Assembly (NCBI GenBank): GCA_946800325.1
Contig: OX326959.1
Coordinates: forward strand, 999,501 to 1,063,500
DNA: 64,000 bases
Source: Luzula sylvatica
Taxonomy: Eukaryota; Streptophyta; Magnoliopsida; Poales; Juncaceae
Direction of reading: 5' to 3'
Part shown: piece by piece, positions 1-11,207 of the stretch
How the letters are laid out: each line of letters begins with the position of its first letter
How positions within the stretch are numbered: position 1 is the stretch's first letter
Notes under the pieces: generated by a model
Told to the model about the DNA's origin: nothing
Seen by the model: the letters and a program-made list of their open reading frames with translations, nothing else
Database searches by the model: none
Translations under genes and position numbers: made by a program

Positions 1-2706
1 TATAACATGTATTTGTATTTAAAATATTTAGAATGTATATGATACATATAAAAATATAACATATAAAGATATATTATAGAAGTAAAAAATATATAACATA
101 TATTGTGTTTAAAAATATATATACCATATACCTAAAAGCTATAAAATACGTAAAAAAAATATATAACACATAAACATATATCATATATTTAAATAATACA
201 TAAAACTTGGACGAGAAACGGCATGAGTTTTGGACACTAAAAAAAGTTTAAACATCAATTACTATGAGTTTTTAAAAAATCAATTTAAAAAATTTATTAA
301 ATTTAAAAAGTTATAATATAACACACAAAGATATATTTATGCAGTCTTATACATGGCGGTGAACACAAATTAAACAATTAAACATGCAAGTTTAGAAGTA
401 TTAATTTGAGAACCGAAACTATTTAAAAAAGCACACAGGAAAGTGGAAGTTTATTAGAAACTAGGAGATTACCCGCGCTTCGCGGCGGTTTTGTTTCATT
501 TGTTTTGTCATACATATAATATATAGTTATGATTTTTCGGAATCAAACATAAGACTTTGTGAAAATAAAAATCATATTGATTAAGGAAGTTTGATGATAA
601 CAAAATTATTATACTAATTTTTTAATCCGACACAATGCGAAATATTTATTTAGTACTTTAATGCAACACATAAAAAAAATATTACTGTAAGATAATAAAA
701 TAACATGCGTGAACATAAATATAAAAACAAAACCATATGATTTTTTTAATTTTCAAATCTAAAAATAAGAATAGTAACATTTTAAAAGTTCAAAAAATTT
801 ATTTGTGTCTGATAAATTTTATGTTTCAAGTTTATTATTGAAAACTATTATATAAGTTAAAGAAATTATTTGTGTTTAGTAAATAATAAATATCTTTCAT
901 TATTTTTTTAAGATTAACATGAAATTGTTTTAAGTAAAAATACAAATATAACATATTTAGTAGTATGTGCATTTTTTGCAATTATAGTTTTAAAAATAAT
1001 TATAATTAGGTTTACAAGTCATTAATATAATTATACTTATTTTTATATATTTTTTTTACATAATTCTTTTCATAATTTTAAGTTAGAGAAAAATATTAAA
1101 TATATGATAATATGGATCTCAAAATGAAGATAAAATTCAAGCGAATATATTTCTTAATTTTTTAAAATTATATTATGAAAAATACTAACAATATTTGTTT
1201 CATGATATTATATATTAATTTAGTAATGTTAGATATTTAAACTCTTCACATTCTATTTGTATTCACAATTGATCATGTAACATATTGTGAAAAAATTCAA
1301 AATCAATTACAACTGGTCCAACATTAACATAACGTATAATATTTTGACACGTCATCAGTGTAATGTGATGTGGCCTTCTAAAATTGCTTACTATGTGTAA
1401 AGTAAGGGATACATAAATGTCTACAAATAAAACATAATCACACAAAATCAAATGTTAATACATGGTTCATATGTTGCCACATATCATAATCTAATGGTTG
1501 AAATAATTGTGATGATGTGGGATGAGGATATTGCATAAAGATAGGTTCAAAATAAGAGATTGGTAAATTGAAAAGTTAAAACTAAAATTAATATGTCCGC
1601 TAATAAAATAGGAAAATTATGTCATATCCCTCATTTCCCTACCACATCCTTATATCACCAATTAACCATTAATTGGTGATTAATTAACATCATCATTAAT
1701 AAAAGAACATTCGATTAACAGTTAATTGATATTAATTAAGAATTGTTAATAAATATGTATTTTAATTATATATTAATTAATTATTAATGAAGTATCACTT
1801 AGTTTATTATCATGTTAATTAATTATTAATTAGAAATATAGAAGATATTGCGAAGAAATTAGGGATACAGTATATGGCCTCAATAAAATATTAACCTGAA
1901 AATGGTCATGTGATCTCAACCAGAATCTGGTTAACACGAAGAGGCCGTCCCACTTGTCCATCTCCATACAATTGTGATTTTTTAAATTGACTGTTTTGCC
2001 TTTGTTGTTAATTTAATTGGAAAAAAAATAATTTTGCATTACGTAGAAATGCACTTCAAATAATCGTCCGTTGTTTATTGTCTGAGAATTTATATTTTCG
2101 GGTGCATTTCGGAATTATTTTTTCGCCTCACGCTAGTTCTAGCTTCTCTTATATTTTATTTATGTTATGTTATAAAAAAAAAAATTCTACATTAATAAAG
2201 AAAAACAATAATCGAGTTCTAAAACAAAAATAAGAAATGAATTCTCGGTTTATAAAATCCTAATAGATCCAAGTTTCTAAACCTTTACGAATAAACTATG
2301 AACATAAAAGACCAATAATTCAAATTTTATCATAAGAAATAGTTGTGATGACAACTTAATACCATGATATTACAAAGGATAAATGAACAATGGACATGAC
2401 TCATCATGAGAGAATGGAAACCAATTTAAATGGCTATAATAGTATAGTATAAAACTTAAAAGTAAGAAAGAAAATCAAAATTTGGCCATATTAAAAATAT
2501 TTTATCAAAATCATACTTAAATAAATATTAATGGCTAAAGTAAACTTTGAGGTTTCCGAGGGCATAATGGACATTTCCATCCTTTTTTTGGCCTTTTGAA
2601 ACCTGTACTACCCATGCCTCTCATGGTTGTCTCTTAACCGTCCCGTGTTTCTTTCACTTTGCTCTCTCTCTCTCTCTCTCTCACTCACTCTCATCATACA
2701 CGCCCA
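1..2706. other. AT-rich intergenic region upstream of the ABCG gene
   Basis: No convincing gene. The stretch is very AT-rich with many TTAATTAAT-type runs. It contains one Helitron-like 3' terminus at 461-488 (listed separately). The last 100 bases, with a CT-rich run at 2662-2685, are presumably the promoter and 5' leader of the ABCG gene. Confidence 0.6.
461..488 (-). mobile_element. Helitron-like 3' terminus
   Basis: Read on the minus strand, a GC-rich hairpin (CCGCCGCGAAGCGCGGG) is followed by TAATCTC and CTAG, then a host T. Helitrons end in a short hairpin plus CTRR and insert before T. The matching 5' TC end to the right was not located, so only the terminus is claimed. Confidence 0.45.
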
Positions 2707-4638
2707 ATGAAGAAGCAAGGGTGTGACATAGAAGCAAAGGGGATAAACTACCACGTCAAGCTATGCAAAATTTCTCATCCATTGAAAATTGTGAACACTA
2801 GAGATGAAGAAGACGAAAATCAATCACAATGCGAGAGTACCAATGCTCCAACTAAACACAGATTGAGACAAGTTCTCAAGAACGTGAGTTGCCATGCAAA
2901 ATCTAATGAGATTCTCGCCATTGTGGGCCCCAGTGGTGCCGGAAAATCAACCTTGTTAGAAATCCTCGCCGGAAGGGTCAACCTCCCGGTACCACCGGAG
3001 ATTCTGGTTAACCGAAAACCAATCGACTCGGCCTCTTTCAGAAAGATCTCAGGCTACGTGACGCAGACCGATATTTTATACCCTCTCCTTACCGTTAAAG
3101 AGACTCTTTATTTTTGCGCGCGTTTAAAATTAGGTTCTCGAGTCCCCATTGGCGATATCTATTCTCGTGTCGAGACTTTGATAAGTGAACTGGGCTTAGA
3201 AAGGGTATCCAGTACTAGGGTGGTATCGGTCTCGGGAGGCGAGAGACGCAGAGTTTCGATTGGTACTGAAATGGTACATAATCCCCAAGTTTTAATTTTG
3301 GATGAACCTACATCTGGGCTCGATAGCTCGTCGGCCCTTCAAATCGTGACCCTTTTAAGAACCATGGCGGTTGTGCACGGAAAAACCGTTATACTCAGTA
3401 TCCACCAACCCGGGGCCCGTGTCGTCAGCCTGTTCGGTTCGGTTCTTGTACTAGCAAACGGATCCGTGATTCATCAAGGACCCATTGATCAACTCGAAAC
3501 CCGACTGATCGATGCCGGTCTAACCATTCCGGCTCATTTCAATGTTTTGGAATTCGTCATTGATTCGATCGAGACGCTCTCGTACCACCATCCAAAAAAG
3601 GAGATTAAAGACGAAGAATTGATGACCACCGAAGAACCTTCGATTCAAGTCTCCAAAAGAGACAGATGTACTCTCCAACAACTCTTCCAACAACAGCACA
3701 AGGTGGCGGACGAAGAATCCATGACCGCCGCAATTGCAACTGCGGCGGCAAGTGTACAAGCCCACGATTACGCAAATTATTGGTTTCAAGAGGTATCGAT
3801 CCTCACGTGTCGGTTTTTCAAAAATGTTAGTCGGACACGACAATTGTTCACGTGTCGAATCGTGACAATGCTCATATCGAGTCTCGTGCTCAGTTCGATC
3901 TTCTACAACCTAGAGGAGACAAAGATAATGGAGAGGGTAGGTCTTTTTGCATTTATACTCACATTTCTTCTCACTTGCACAACAGAAGCATTGCCCATAT
4001 TTCTACAAGAGAGAGAAATTCTCATGAAAGAGACCCTATCAGGGAGTTATAGGATTTCATCCTATGTCATGGCAAACTCTCTAGTTTTTCTCCCTTTTCT
4101 ATGTATATTAGCCATTTTATTTTCGATACCGATATACTGGCTTGTTGGTTTGAACCGAGATTTCTACGCATTTGTTTACTTTCTTCTGCTAATTTGGCTG
4201 ATTTTGTACACCGCAAACTCGGTGGTTATATGTTTTAGTGCGTTGGCACCGAATTTCATCGTGGGAAATTCGATCTTACAAGGCATTATGGGATCGTGTT
4301 TTTTGTTTTCGGGCTATTTCATAACGAAAAATATGATGCCGAGATGTTGGGTCTTTATGCATTACCTATCTTTGTTCAAATATCCATTCGAAGGGTTCCT
4401 AGTGAACGAATTTTCGGGCGAAAATAGGTGTGTGATGTATGAATTGGGTGTTTGTGTTTTGAAAGGGGAAGAGGTTTTGAGAAGGGAAGGAATGGGAGGA
4501 AATAGAAGCAAATGGAAGAATGCCGGAGTTATGATTGGGTTCATTCTGGGGTACAGATTGCTGGCATACTTTATATTGAAATGTAGGTTTAAGTGTGCAC
4601 AAAAGGGTGGACTTAGGAAAGCTCTATCGTCTAGTTAA
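2707..4638 (+). CDS. ABCG5: ABC transporter G family half-transporter (ABCG5-like)
   Basis: A plasma-membrane half-size ABCG (WBC) transporter, which exports lipidic or hormonal substrates as a homo- or heterodimer. The 643-residue length fits the family. An ATP-binding domain comes first: Walker A GPSGAGKS at about residues 74-81, signature VSGGERRR, Walker B LILDEPTSGLD and an H-loop HQP. A membrane domain follows, with about six hydrophobic segments, including the very conserved stretches EALPIFLQEREILMKET and LFKYPFEGFLVNEF. The linker motif TLQQLFQQ and the N-terminus MKKQGC are typical of the ABCG5 branch. The reading frame is also open 16 codons upstream (ATG at 2659), but that extension translates a CT microsatellite, so the ATG at 2707 is preferred. 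Single exon, intact. The substrate cannot be read from the sequence, and ABCG5 versus a close paralogue is inference. Confidence 0.92.
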   Translation: MKKQGCDIEAKGINYHVKLCKISHPLKIVNTRDEEDENQSQCESTNAPTKHRLRQVLKNVSCHAKSNEILAIVGPSGAGKSTLLEILAGRVNLPVPPEILVNRKPIDSASFRKISGYVTQTDILYPLLTVKETLYFCARLKLGSRVPIGDIYSRVETLISELGLERVSSTRVVSVSGGERRRVSIGTEMVHNPQVLILDEPTSGLDSSSALQIVTLLRTMAVVHGKTVILSIHQPGARVVSLFGSVLVLANGSVIHQGPIDQLETRLIDAGLTIPAHFNVLEFVIDSIETLSYHHPKKEIKDEELMTTEEPSIQVSKRDRCTLQQLFQQQHKVADEESMTAAIATAAASVQAHDYANYWFQEVSILTCRFFKNVSRTRQLFTCRIVTMLISSLVLSSIFYNLEETKIMERVGLFAFILTFLLTCTTEALPIFLQEREILMKETLSGSYRISSYVMANSLVFLPFLCILAILFSIPIYWLVGLNRDFYAFVYFLLLIWLILYTANSVVICFSALAPNFIVGNSILQGIMGSCFLFSGYFITKNMMPRCWVFMHYLSLFKYPFEGFLVNEFSGENRCVMYELGVCVLKGEEVLRREGMGGNRSKWKNAGVMIGFILGYRLLAYFILKCRFKCAQKGGLRKALSSS

Positions 4639-5942
4639 ATGGAGGTGTCCAGTTGTCCTTCTTTTTCTTGTTCTTTTTTGTGGTAATGGGTATTTTTTTT
4701 GGTTTTTGTTTCTTATTATTATCATACTGTTAACTTGTTTCTAGTGCTATACGAATAAGATAATGCAATTTAAAGTTTTATAGTGTTTAAAACATGTGTT
4801 TTTTTTTTTATAGTGTTGAGTTTTTCTCTGGTTTTTGACATGATTCTACAAGCCACCTTAATCTTATACAACAAAAAATTTGTTTTGTTTTCCTCAAATT
4901 ATATTATTGAAGAAATTCCGGCCTAATACACTTGATATACAAAATCGAGGCTTTTATAGCCCACAACTTGTGGCACTTTGAATGGGCCTTAATCCAAATA
5001 TTTTTGAAAATAATCAAAATTTTATATGTGAAGAAATTCGGGCCGATTATACGGGTTATTTAATATTTACGAATACATTTTTCTTCATCTTCACAAATAT
5101 ACCGTTCTTCACGTTTACGACGAGAAATAAATGAGTTTTTTCTATTTTGTGTAAATAGATGTATTTTGTGCAAATTCCGATAATAATTGAGATCTTTTTT
5201 TTTTCTTTCTATTTTACATAAATTCCCTTTTTTTAAGTAAATTAAGATAATAATTTGAGTCCAAAAAGAATACAAAGTGTTTTTCTTATTTATACTCATA
5301 TATAAACCCGGCGCGTCTTTGTGATATCTCGCACCAGAATCCTGAACACCTAAAAAGAAAAAAGACAAGTCGATCGTGCTGAGTGGATAAAGCTCATTAT
5401 TCGCACTAATAATTCACATTATATTGTTGTATCTCTGTGTTTTATTTTTCTTATCTGTGAGTATATATTAAAAAAGGTATTACCACACAAGGACGCGTGG
5501 AATTTTTGCGCGCTTCTTGCTAGTTTCACATAAATTTATATATTTTACGTAAATTTTGATACATTCGAAGTCAAAAAAATTACAAAGAATTTTTTATATT
5601 ATTTAAATTAATCTATTCTAATATTTTATGTAACTTTAATTTTTATAAGCCACCAATGTTTTACAAAAAAAAAGTGAAAAAAACATTCAAGTACCAAACT
5701 ATTTTTGTTTTGAAGAAATTTGGGCCTATTACTCTTTATAAACAAAATCAAGGCTTTTCTAGCCCCCTATCTTATATTCTCATGGCACTTTATACGCCTC
5801 AATCCAAATTCTAAAAAATATATCATTTTTATGTGTTTAACTTGGGAAGTTTTAATCTAATAATTGCTTTTTAATTTCGTTTTAACCTTTTTATACTTCA
5901 CTTTTTTTCTTTTGAAAGGTTTAAATAATTAAATTACACACC
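4639..5942. other. Intergenic region with a diverged direct repeat
   Basis: No gene seen. A segment starting GAAGAAATTCCGGCC at about 4909-5005 recurs in diverged form at about 5712-5808 (shared blocks: CAAAATC.AGGCTTTT, GGCACTTT, AATCCAAAT). Between them, a GC-rich hairpin-like piece ending GCTTCTTGCTAG at 5489-5523 resembles a Helitron 3' end on the plus strand, with weaker support than the other termini. Confidence 0.45.
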
Positions 5943-5951
5943 CCTTTTCCT

Positions 5952-6194
5952 GAGTAAGGTTTCTCTATGGCCTCCCAGTGGAAGCCACATGTGAAACCGT
6001 CTACGTGGCTTCGTTTCATTGGTCAATAAAATATATTTTTGCATATAAACTCCTATTTTTACGGAAGCCCCTAAACAGTTAATTTATATAAAGTAGGGGT
6101 TTATGTGCAAAATACATTGTATCGACCAATGAAACGAAGCCACGTAGGCGGTTTCACATGTGGCTTCCACTGAGGGCCACAGAGAAACCATACT
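5952..6194. mobile_element. MITE with about 66-bp terminal inverted repeats (MULE-like)
   Basis: Two long arms are inverted relative to each other (TGGAAGCCACATGTGAAACC on the left, its complement on the right; inner ends CATTGGTC and GACCAATG). The flanks show a 9-bp direct duplication CCTTTTCCT at 5943-5951 and 6195-6203. A 9-bp duplication is typical of Mutator-like elements. No coding capacity. It ends about 96 bases before the PPR start codon, so it probably lies in that gene's promoter or leader. Confidence 0.82.
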
Positions 6195-6290
6195 CCTTTT
6201 CCTTGCTGTGCAAGTTCTCATTTCGACATTTTTGAAATACCCACCATTACCAATCTTACAATCACCATTACGATGGCCATAAAACCCTAA

Positions 6291-8189
6291 ATGCCCCATT
6301 CTATTCTCGCACTAAGACCCACTAAAGCCCTAAACCTTTCTACGCTCTTAAACCTATTCACCCATTGTTTCTCTCTAAATTCTCTTCTCTCCACTCAATC
6401 CCTTCACGCCCATTTAATCAAAACCGGTTTGACGAACCATGCTCTCCTTTGTAATCGCCTTATTCACCTGTATTCGAAACTTGGTTCCATTTCATGCTCT
6501 CTAAAAACCTTCCACGAATTACCCTTCAAAAACACCTTTTCTTACAACATAATTTTATCTTCGTTTGCCAATTCGAATCAATTCGAGCACGCACATAACC
6601 TGTTCGACGAAATGCCTGAGAGAGATACGGTTAGTTGGAACGCTATAATTTCTATGTATATCTCAAAAGGGGATATTTATACAGCATTTAATCATCTTTA
6701 TCAAATGCGGGCTATTGGTATACGGGTTAATGGGTTCACTTTATCAATTATTGCGTCCTCTATTTTTTCGCGAATTCATGCGAAGGAATTATATGGAGTT
6801 ATCATTCGAAATGGGTTTAATTATTCGAATAATGTGGTTAATAATTCAATTATTAGTATGTATGGTAGAGTCGGGCTCGTAAAATATGCTTGTATTATAT
6901 TCTGGAATATGAAAAACTGGGATTCGATTTCCTGGAATTCTATTATTTTGGTATATAAAGAATCTGGTCTGAAAGACCAAGTTTTTGATTGCTTCAAATT
7001 AATGCAATATAATGGGTTTCATATAGATGGATTTACAATTTCTACTATACTTAGTTTATGTGTGGATATTAAAGATTTGAATAAAGGTGAGCAAATTATA
7101 GCCCTTGAATTCAAATCTGGATTTAATTCGAATTCTATTGTTTGTAGCACAATTATTGATTTGTATTGCAATTGTGGGAAATTCGACAATGCGGAGCGGG
7201 TTTTTAAAGAGATTAATAAATTGAATCCAATTATTTGTGATTGTATGGTAACGGGTTATATACGATTTGGGTTTAAAGAAGAAGCTATAAATCTATTTTT
7301 ATTATCTTTGAGATTTAATGTTAAATTGAGTGAATTTATGCTCGTGAATATTCTGAATTTGAGTTCGAATTTTGGGTCTGAACAATCGGGAATTCAAATT
7401 CATTGTTTGGTTTGCAAATTAGGGTTTGAATCAGATCCAATCGTGTCAAATGCTCTCGTGGATGTATATTCCAAAATGGGTTTGATTGATTGTGCGACTA
7501 AAATATTTAGAGGGGCTTATACGAAAGATTTGGTTTCGTGGAATACTATGATAATGAATTTGGCGAGAAATGGAAGGGGAAAAGACGCCCTTAAATTGTT
7601 CGATGCAATGCTTAAGAGAGAAATGAAACCAGATAGAATTACAATACTTGGTGTTCTTTTAGGTTGTAATGTCGAGGGTTTAATAAACGAAGCGAGAGAT
7701 ATTTTTTCTTCAATGGAGAGTAAATTTAGGGTTTTGCGTGGGTTCGATCACTACATGTGCATGGTTAATTTGATGGGTCAAACGGGTCGATTTGAGGAGG
7801 CGATGGATTTGATTAAACAAATGCCGTACGAGACTAATTGTACGATTCTCTGCACGCTTCTCGAGGCATGTTGGGATTTCGGCGAGATGAGTTTCGCCGA
7901 AATAATTGCAGAAGAAATGGTGAAATTGGGGAGCGAGGATTTTCTTCCCTATTATATTTTGGCGCAATTGTATGGAATTAGGGGTAAATGGGAAAGCGTG
8001 GCTAGAATTTGGAAATTTGCGAAAGAAAGAGGGGTGAAAAGAGAAGAAGATTATAGTACGGTTTGCATCAAGAACCGTGCTTACGAGTTCAATTTTCGTG
8101 AAATTTTGCATTATGGAGGGGCTGATTTGCATAGAATTTTAGAATTGTTGGATTGGGAAGTGGAGATTGAGATAGTGGAATTTAAATAA
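6291..8189 (+). CDS. Pentatricopeptide repeat protein, PLS class with E-type tail
   Basis: An organellar RNA-binding protein of 632 residues in one exon, as is normal for plant PPR genes. PLS-type repeats cover most of the protein; helix signatures such as VSWNAIISMY, ISWNSIILVY and VSWNTMIMNLARNG are regularly spaced. A C-terminal E-like region follows (residues about 505-610, with YILAQLYGIRGKWE and VARIWKFAKERGVKRE), and there is no DYW cytidine-deaminase domain. Proteins of this class bind organellar transcripts, often as site-recognition factors in C-to-U editing. The N-terminus is rich in Ser, Thr and Leu with few acids, compatible with import into mitochondria or plastids. A decayed copy of its 3' end lies at 27225-27594. 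The RNA target is unknown. Confidence 0.9.
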   Translation: MPHSILALRPTKALNLSTLLNLFTHCFSLNSLLSTQSLHAHLIKTGLTNHALLCNRLIHLYSKLGSISCSLKTFHELPFKNTFSYNIILSSFANSNQFEHAHNLFDEMPERDTVSWNAIISMYISKGDIYTAFNHLYQMRAIGIRVNGFTLSIIASSIFSRIHAKELYGVIIRNGFNYSNNVVNNSIISMYGRVGLVKYACIIFWNMKNWDSISWNSIILVYKESGLKDQVFDCFKLMQYNGFHIDGFTISTILSLCVDIKDLNKGEQIIALEFKSGFNSNSIVCSTIIDLYCNCGKFDNAERVFKEINKLNPIICDCMVTGYIRFGFKEEAINLFLLSLRFNVKLSEFMLVNILNLSSNFGSEQSGIQIHCLVCKLGFESDPIVSNALVDVYSKMGLIDCATKIFRGAYTKDLVSWNTMIMNLARNGRGKDALKLFDAMLKREMKPDRITILGVLLGCNVEGLINEARDIFSSMESKFRVLRGFDHYMCMVNLMGQTGRFEEAMDLIKQMPYETNCTILCTLLEACWDFGEMSFAEIIAEEMVKLGSEDFLPYYILAQLYGIRGKWESVARIWKFAKERGVKREEDYSTVCIKNRAYEFNFREILHYGGADLHRILELLDWEVEIEIVEFK

Positions 8190-8769
8190 ATTTGAGGGGG
8201 CAAAGTGTAAATATCAATTCGGACAAATTATTTTATTTAGATTGAAAGAGTCAATGTTTATTGGAGAATTAGTGATTGTAACAACAATATTCATTAAGTT
8301 TGGTATATGATATTTCATTATCCTTCTAGAAAGAAGGGAATATAATATACCCTACCATCCAAGAATATATACGAAGTTTCCTTTTTTTGAGAAATAATAA
8401 TATAATAATATATATAATAATAAGTTAATATTTGTATGTCTTTCTAGATGATGTATCTTAAAAAAAGTTAAAAAGTCATATGAAGACTTGTGAGTAGTTC
8501 AAGAGTATCAATTTTTCTTCCAAAAAAGAGCAAAATTTATCCTTTATTTTATTTTATGAAATAAGTTTACTTGGAAAGAAAAACTTTTTCAAATTTCAAA
8601 CGTGTCTTCATCTAGAAACACTTTTCTATTTCGACCTTCTAGAAATCACACAATAAATAACCCTTTCGATTCAACACTCTTTTTCTATTTGAAAACGAAG
8701 GGTACATATATCTGTGAATATTATTTGCAATTCAAATCAATCGAACCAAATCCTAACTATTTTCATCAA
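8190..8769 (+). promoter_or_regulatory. Upstream region of family-A gene A1
   Basis: Spacer between the PPR stop and the A1 start. It contains two exact TTCTAGAA palindromes (8324-8331 and 8637-8644), the core of a two-unit heat-shock element (TTCnnGAA). A TATA-like stretch ACATATAT lies about 65 bases before the start codon, in the same place as in the sister copies. The reading frame stays open upstream to 8602, but similarity to the other copies supports the start at 8770. Confidence 0.45.
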
Positions 8770-9533
8770 ATGGCTTCTCTCACACAAGAGAACTTCACTT
8801 TCTCAAATCCATCTCAAATTTCTACCACTTATTTGCCAGAACAAGATTTAAATTCATGGAGTGCAAAAACCGATGCAAACTCGAAGAACCGAGAAATCGA
8901 AGGAAATAAAGTAGACTTCATGCTACTTAATTCATCAAGATTCGTGAAGGACGATCCACATGAATTATCCTTCCGAGATATTGTTGTTGAATTTCCGACA
9001 ATTTCGAGTTACATGAAAGAGAGTTACGCTCAAGGCACCCAAAATGGCGATAAAATAAAATTAAAAAGAAATAACACGAGCAAGAGCAAGAGTGGATGGT
9101 CTCTCTTGAAAATATTGTTTCCTTTGCCATCGAAGGTCGAGAAGACGAATAAAAGCGGTATAATCGGCAATGATTATTCGGTTCCAAAATTAAGTTTGGA
9201 GAATACGGTTCGAAACGTAGGCGATAGTTTCAATGATGATTTTGATTTGTGGGAAGATAATATATTTAGCGATACGAGTTTAAGTAGCAGGAGTAGCAGC
9301 AGCAGCAATAGTATTCGAAGTAATAGCGACCATGATAGAAGGTATATTTTCATGGAATCGATCTTTGTTTTGCATTTTTTTCTCCAATTATATAACATTT
9401 TTAATTAAAAAGATGAATTTTGGTTAAATAATTATTGTTTAATGACAAATTTATGATTTTTTACAGGGATATGAATGGCTGTTTTCCCTTCTTTAACACT
9501 TGCAAGACCTGCGAAATCGTAGAAGGCAAATAG
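8770..9533 (+). CDS. Family-A unknown protein, copy A1 (two exons)
   Basis: Exon 1 is 8770-9341 and exon 2 is 9467-9533; the 125-bp intron has GT-AG ends and splits an Arg codon. The product is 212 residues. I do not recognise the family. Visible parts are a conserved N-terminus (ENFTFSNPSQIS), a block HELSFRDIVVEFPTISSYMK, a basic stretch KIKLKRNNTSKSKSGW before a hydrophobic LLKILFPLP, an acidic DDFDLWEDNIF, a Ser-rich run, and a 22-residue tail from exon 2 with cysteines spaced as in NGCFPFFNTCKTC. No signal peptide or membrane span. The exon structure and tail recur in A2, A3 and A4. First copy of a tandem array, 580 bases after the PPR gene. A1 has an insert in its N-terminal third (SAKTDANSKN) missing in A2 and A3. 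Confidence 0.8.
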
Positions 9534-9833
9534 AACTGAAGAACTTCCAATTTTTTTGTTGTTGTGTACAATTCTTTGTACTTAACATGATTTTGGGTAT
9601 AGGAGACACGAGAGTTAGCGGTATTCAGAGTGCGAGTACGACAGTTTAGCTACCATCTTAGAGTTTTTACATTAATTTGTGTTTCGAATTCGATTTCGAG
9701 TCATTTTTATAGTGATATTTTGAGTCTCATTTATGTATAGGCTTCTGCTATATTAGTGTTTGAATTTTGATTTCGTAGTGTATGTGTATATGTGACGTAT
9801 ATATACTCGCGGGTTGTCGTGCCTATTTATTTC
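9534..9833 (+). other. 3' flank of A1
   Basis: Untranslated or intergenic sequence, nearly identical to the flank of A2 at 20361-20650, which marks the duplicated unit. No separate gene seen. Confidence 0.6.
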
Positions 9834-9975
9834 GAGTAATGATAGGTACACATAAACCGACCACAAATTTGACACAAATACATAAGTTTATGTTTGATTT
9901 ATAGTATAATTAATGACATAAACTTATGTATTTGTGTCAAATTTGTGGTCGGTTTATGTGTACCTATCATTACTC
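9834..9975. mobile_element. Short near-perfect palindromic MITE
   Basis: A 142-bp element with arms of about 58 bp that are almost exact complements (starting GAGTAATGATAGGTACACAT, ending in its complement). It is flanked by the 9-bp duplication ATTTATTTC (9825-9833 and 9976-9984). The sister unit after A2 has the empty site, with that 9-mer once (about 20650). The insertion is therefore younger than the A1/A2 duplication. The RNA would form a long hairpin. Confidence 0.9.
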
Positions 9976-9984
9976 ATTTATTTC

Positions 9985-10290
9985 AGGGTGTGACAGATAT
10001 TGTATGAAATATTGTGTAACAATGATATAATATTTGTTGTGATGTTTTTTTGTAAAATTGTGTTATATATACCTCATATATTATTATACAATGACATCAA
10101 TATAAATATTATTATTTGATTAAAAAATAATTTTTTTGTTGTCATAACGTAAAATAATTAAAAAAAAAAACATAATCATAGCTAAATGAGTTCAATTATT
10201 TTGAGATAATATTATCAATATTAACATAGAATTATATACTTAGTATTACAATAAAAAACATCATCAACATATTCGCAGCGTAGCGCGAAT
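9985..10290 (+). mobile_element. 3' part of a Helitron-like element (decayed end)
   Basis: AT-rich sequence shared with 20660-20984, 24365-24670 and 48360-48695. It ends with a hairpin at 10271-10290 (ATTCGC, loop, GCGAAT). The CTAG that follows the hairpin in the copy at 20984 is deleted here. Confidence 0.5.
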
Positions 10291-10375
10291 AAGTCAAATA
10301 ATGAAAATACTGACATGTACAAAAAAAAAAAAAAAAAAAAAAAATCACGGATAGGTCAATGTAAATAGTTAACAG

Positions 10376-10924
10376 CTATGTTGCACGGATACGGATACGG
10401 GTATCGTATCCGATACGATACGGATACGGCGATACGGCAATTTTCAAAAAATCACGGATACGGATACGGCTATATAATTATTATTTTAATATATTTATAT
10501 TGTACATAATAAATAAATAAATAATAAATTAAATAATATTTTGAATTTAAATATCATGACAATAAATAAAATCAACATAACAATACAAGTATCATAAAAG
10601 TATTCTAAATTTATTTTAGAAGTATCCTAGAATTAATTTAGAAGTATCCTAGAAGTATCCTATATAATTTATTTAAAAATATTTTGGGTCAAAATATATA
10701 ATGGGCCGAAGTATCCTAAATGGAGTATCCCAGCCGTATCCTGAACGTATCCCAGCCGTATCCTGCCGTATCCCCGCCGTATCCGAAAAAAATAAATATT
10801 AAAATAATCGGATACGCCACGTGGCGTATCCGATACGTATCCGAACCGTATTGTACCCGTATCCGTATCGTATACCCGTATCCTCAGGATACTTCTTCGT
10901 TTTTGAAGTATCCGCGTAACATAG
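10376..10924. mobile_element. hAT-type MITE rich in GGATAC/GTATCC
   Basis: 549 bp. Terminal inverted repeats start CTATGTTGCACGGATAC on the left and end GTATCCGCGTAACATAG on the right. The body is made of many GATACG/CGTATC pieces in both orientations. An exact 8-bp duplication GTTAACAG flanks it (10368-10375, 10925-10932), the hAT hallmark. The sister unit near 21290 shows the empty site. A second family member is at 24750-25237. Confidence 0.9.
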
Positions 10925-10989
10925 GTTAACAGGCTGGACTTGAATTATAGGTGAGCGGAACGGAGTAGCATAGTCAAGTACAACATTTA

Positions 10990-11039
10990 GTCCCACATCT
11001 TAATATCATCTATATTTAATGTTTCGGTATATTATATAA
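10990..11039 (+). promoter_or_regulatory. Plant snRNA promoter (USE plus TATA) of U5 copy 1
   Basis: GTCCCACATCT at 10990-11000 matches the plant snRNA upstream sequence element (RTCCCACATCG) except for the last base. TATATAA follows at 11033-11039. The two are separated by 32 bases (centres 41 bases apart, about four helical turns), the spacing known for Pol II-type plant snRNA genes. Confidence 0.82.
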
Positions 11040-11059
11040 CGGAGGGGGCTGTGGAAGGT

Positions 11060-11194
11060 AGAAAACACGCAGCTGCGTGGTGTGCCCAAAGCGAACTATT
11101 CTTTCGCCTTTTACTAAAGAATATCATGTGCACTCCACATCCAAGAAGCATACCATTATTTTTTGAAGGGTTTTTTCTTTTAGGAATTGCCCCA
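11060..11194 (+). ncRNA. U5: U5 spliceosomal snRNA, copy 1
   Basis: U5 aligns the two exons in the spliceosome through its loop 1. Here the invariant 11-base loop CGCCTTTTACT is closed by ATTCTTT and AAAGAAT. The outer stem pairs GTGG.GTGC with GCAC.CCAC. An Sm site ATTTTTTGAAG follows, then a terminal hairpin ending near GCCCC. A USE-TATA promoter sits in the right place upstream. Ends are estimated from the TATA distance and the last hairpin. In copies 2 and 3 the loop's 3' strand continues AATACCGTG, whereas this one reads AATATCATG, so it is slightly diverged. A Copia element is inserted 14 bases after the estimated 3' end. Identification rests on the loop, stem, Sm site and promoter together; expression is not visible from sequence. 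Confidence 0.88.
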
Positions 11195-11207
11195 ACAAAT
11201 CTTAATT

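Noticed and set aside
2659..2706. Upstream in-frame ATG of the ABCG gene
   Set aside because: The extension encodes LSLSLSL from a CT repeat and lacks family similarity.
8602..8769. Upstream extension of A1
   Set aside because: The 5' extension is not shared as coding by A2, A3 or A4; it is the promoter/leader region.
9342..9408. Read-through end of A1 into the intron (and same in A2-A4)
   Set aside because: Good GT-AG sites and a conserved in-frame exon 2 in all copies favour the spliced form.
9834..9975. Possible microRNA precursor from the near-perfect hairpin
   Set aside because: Target duplication and empty site show a MITE; no evidence for miRNA processing.
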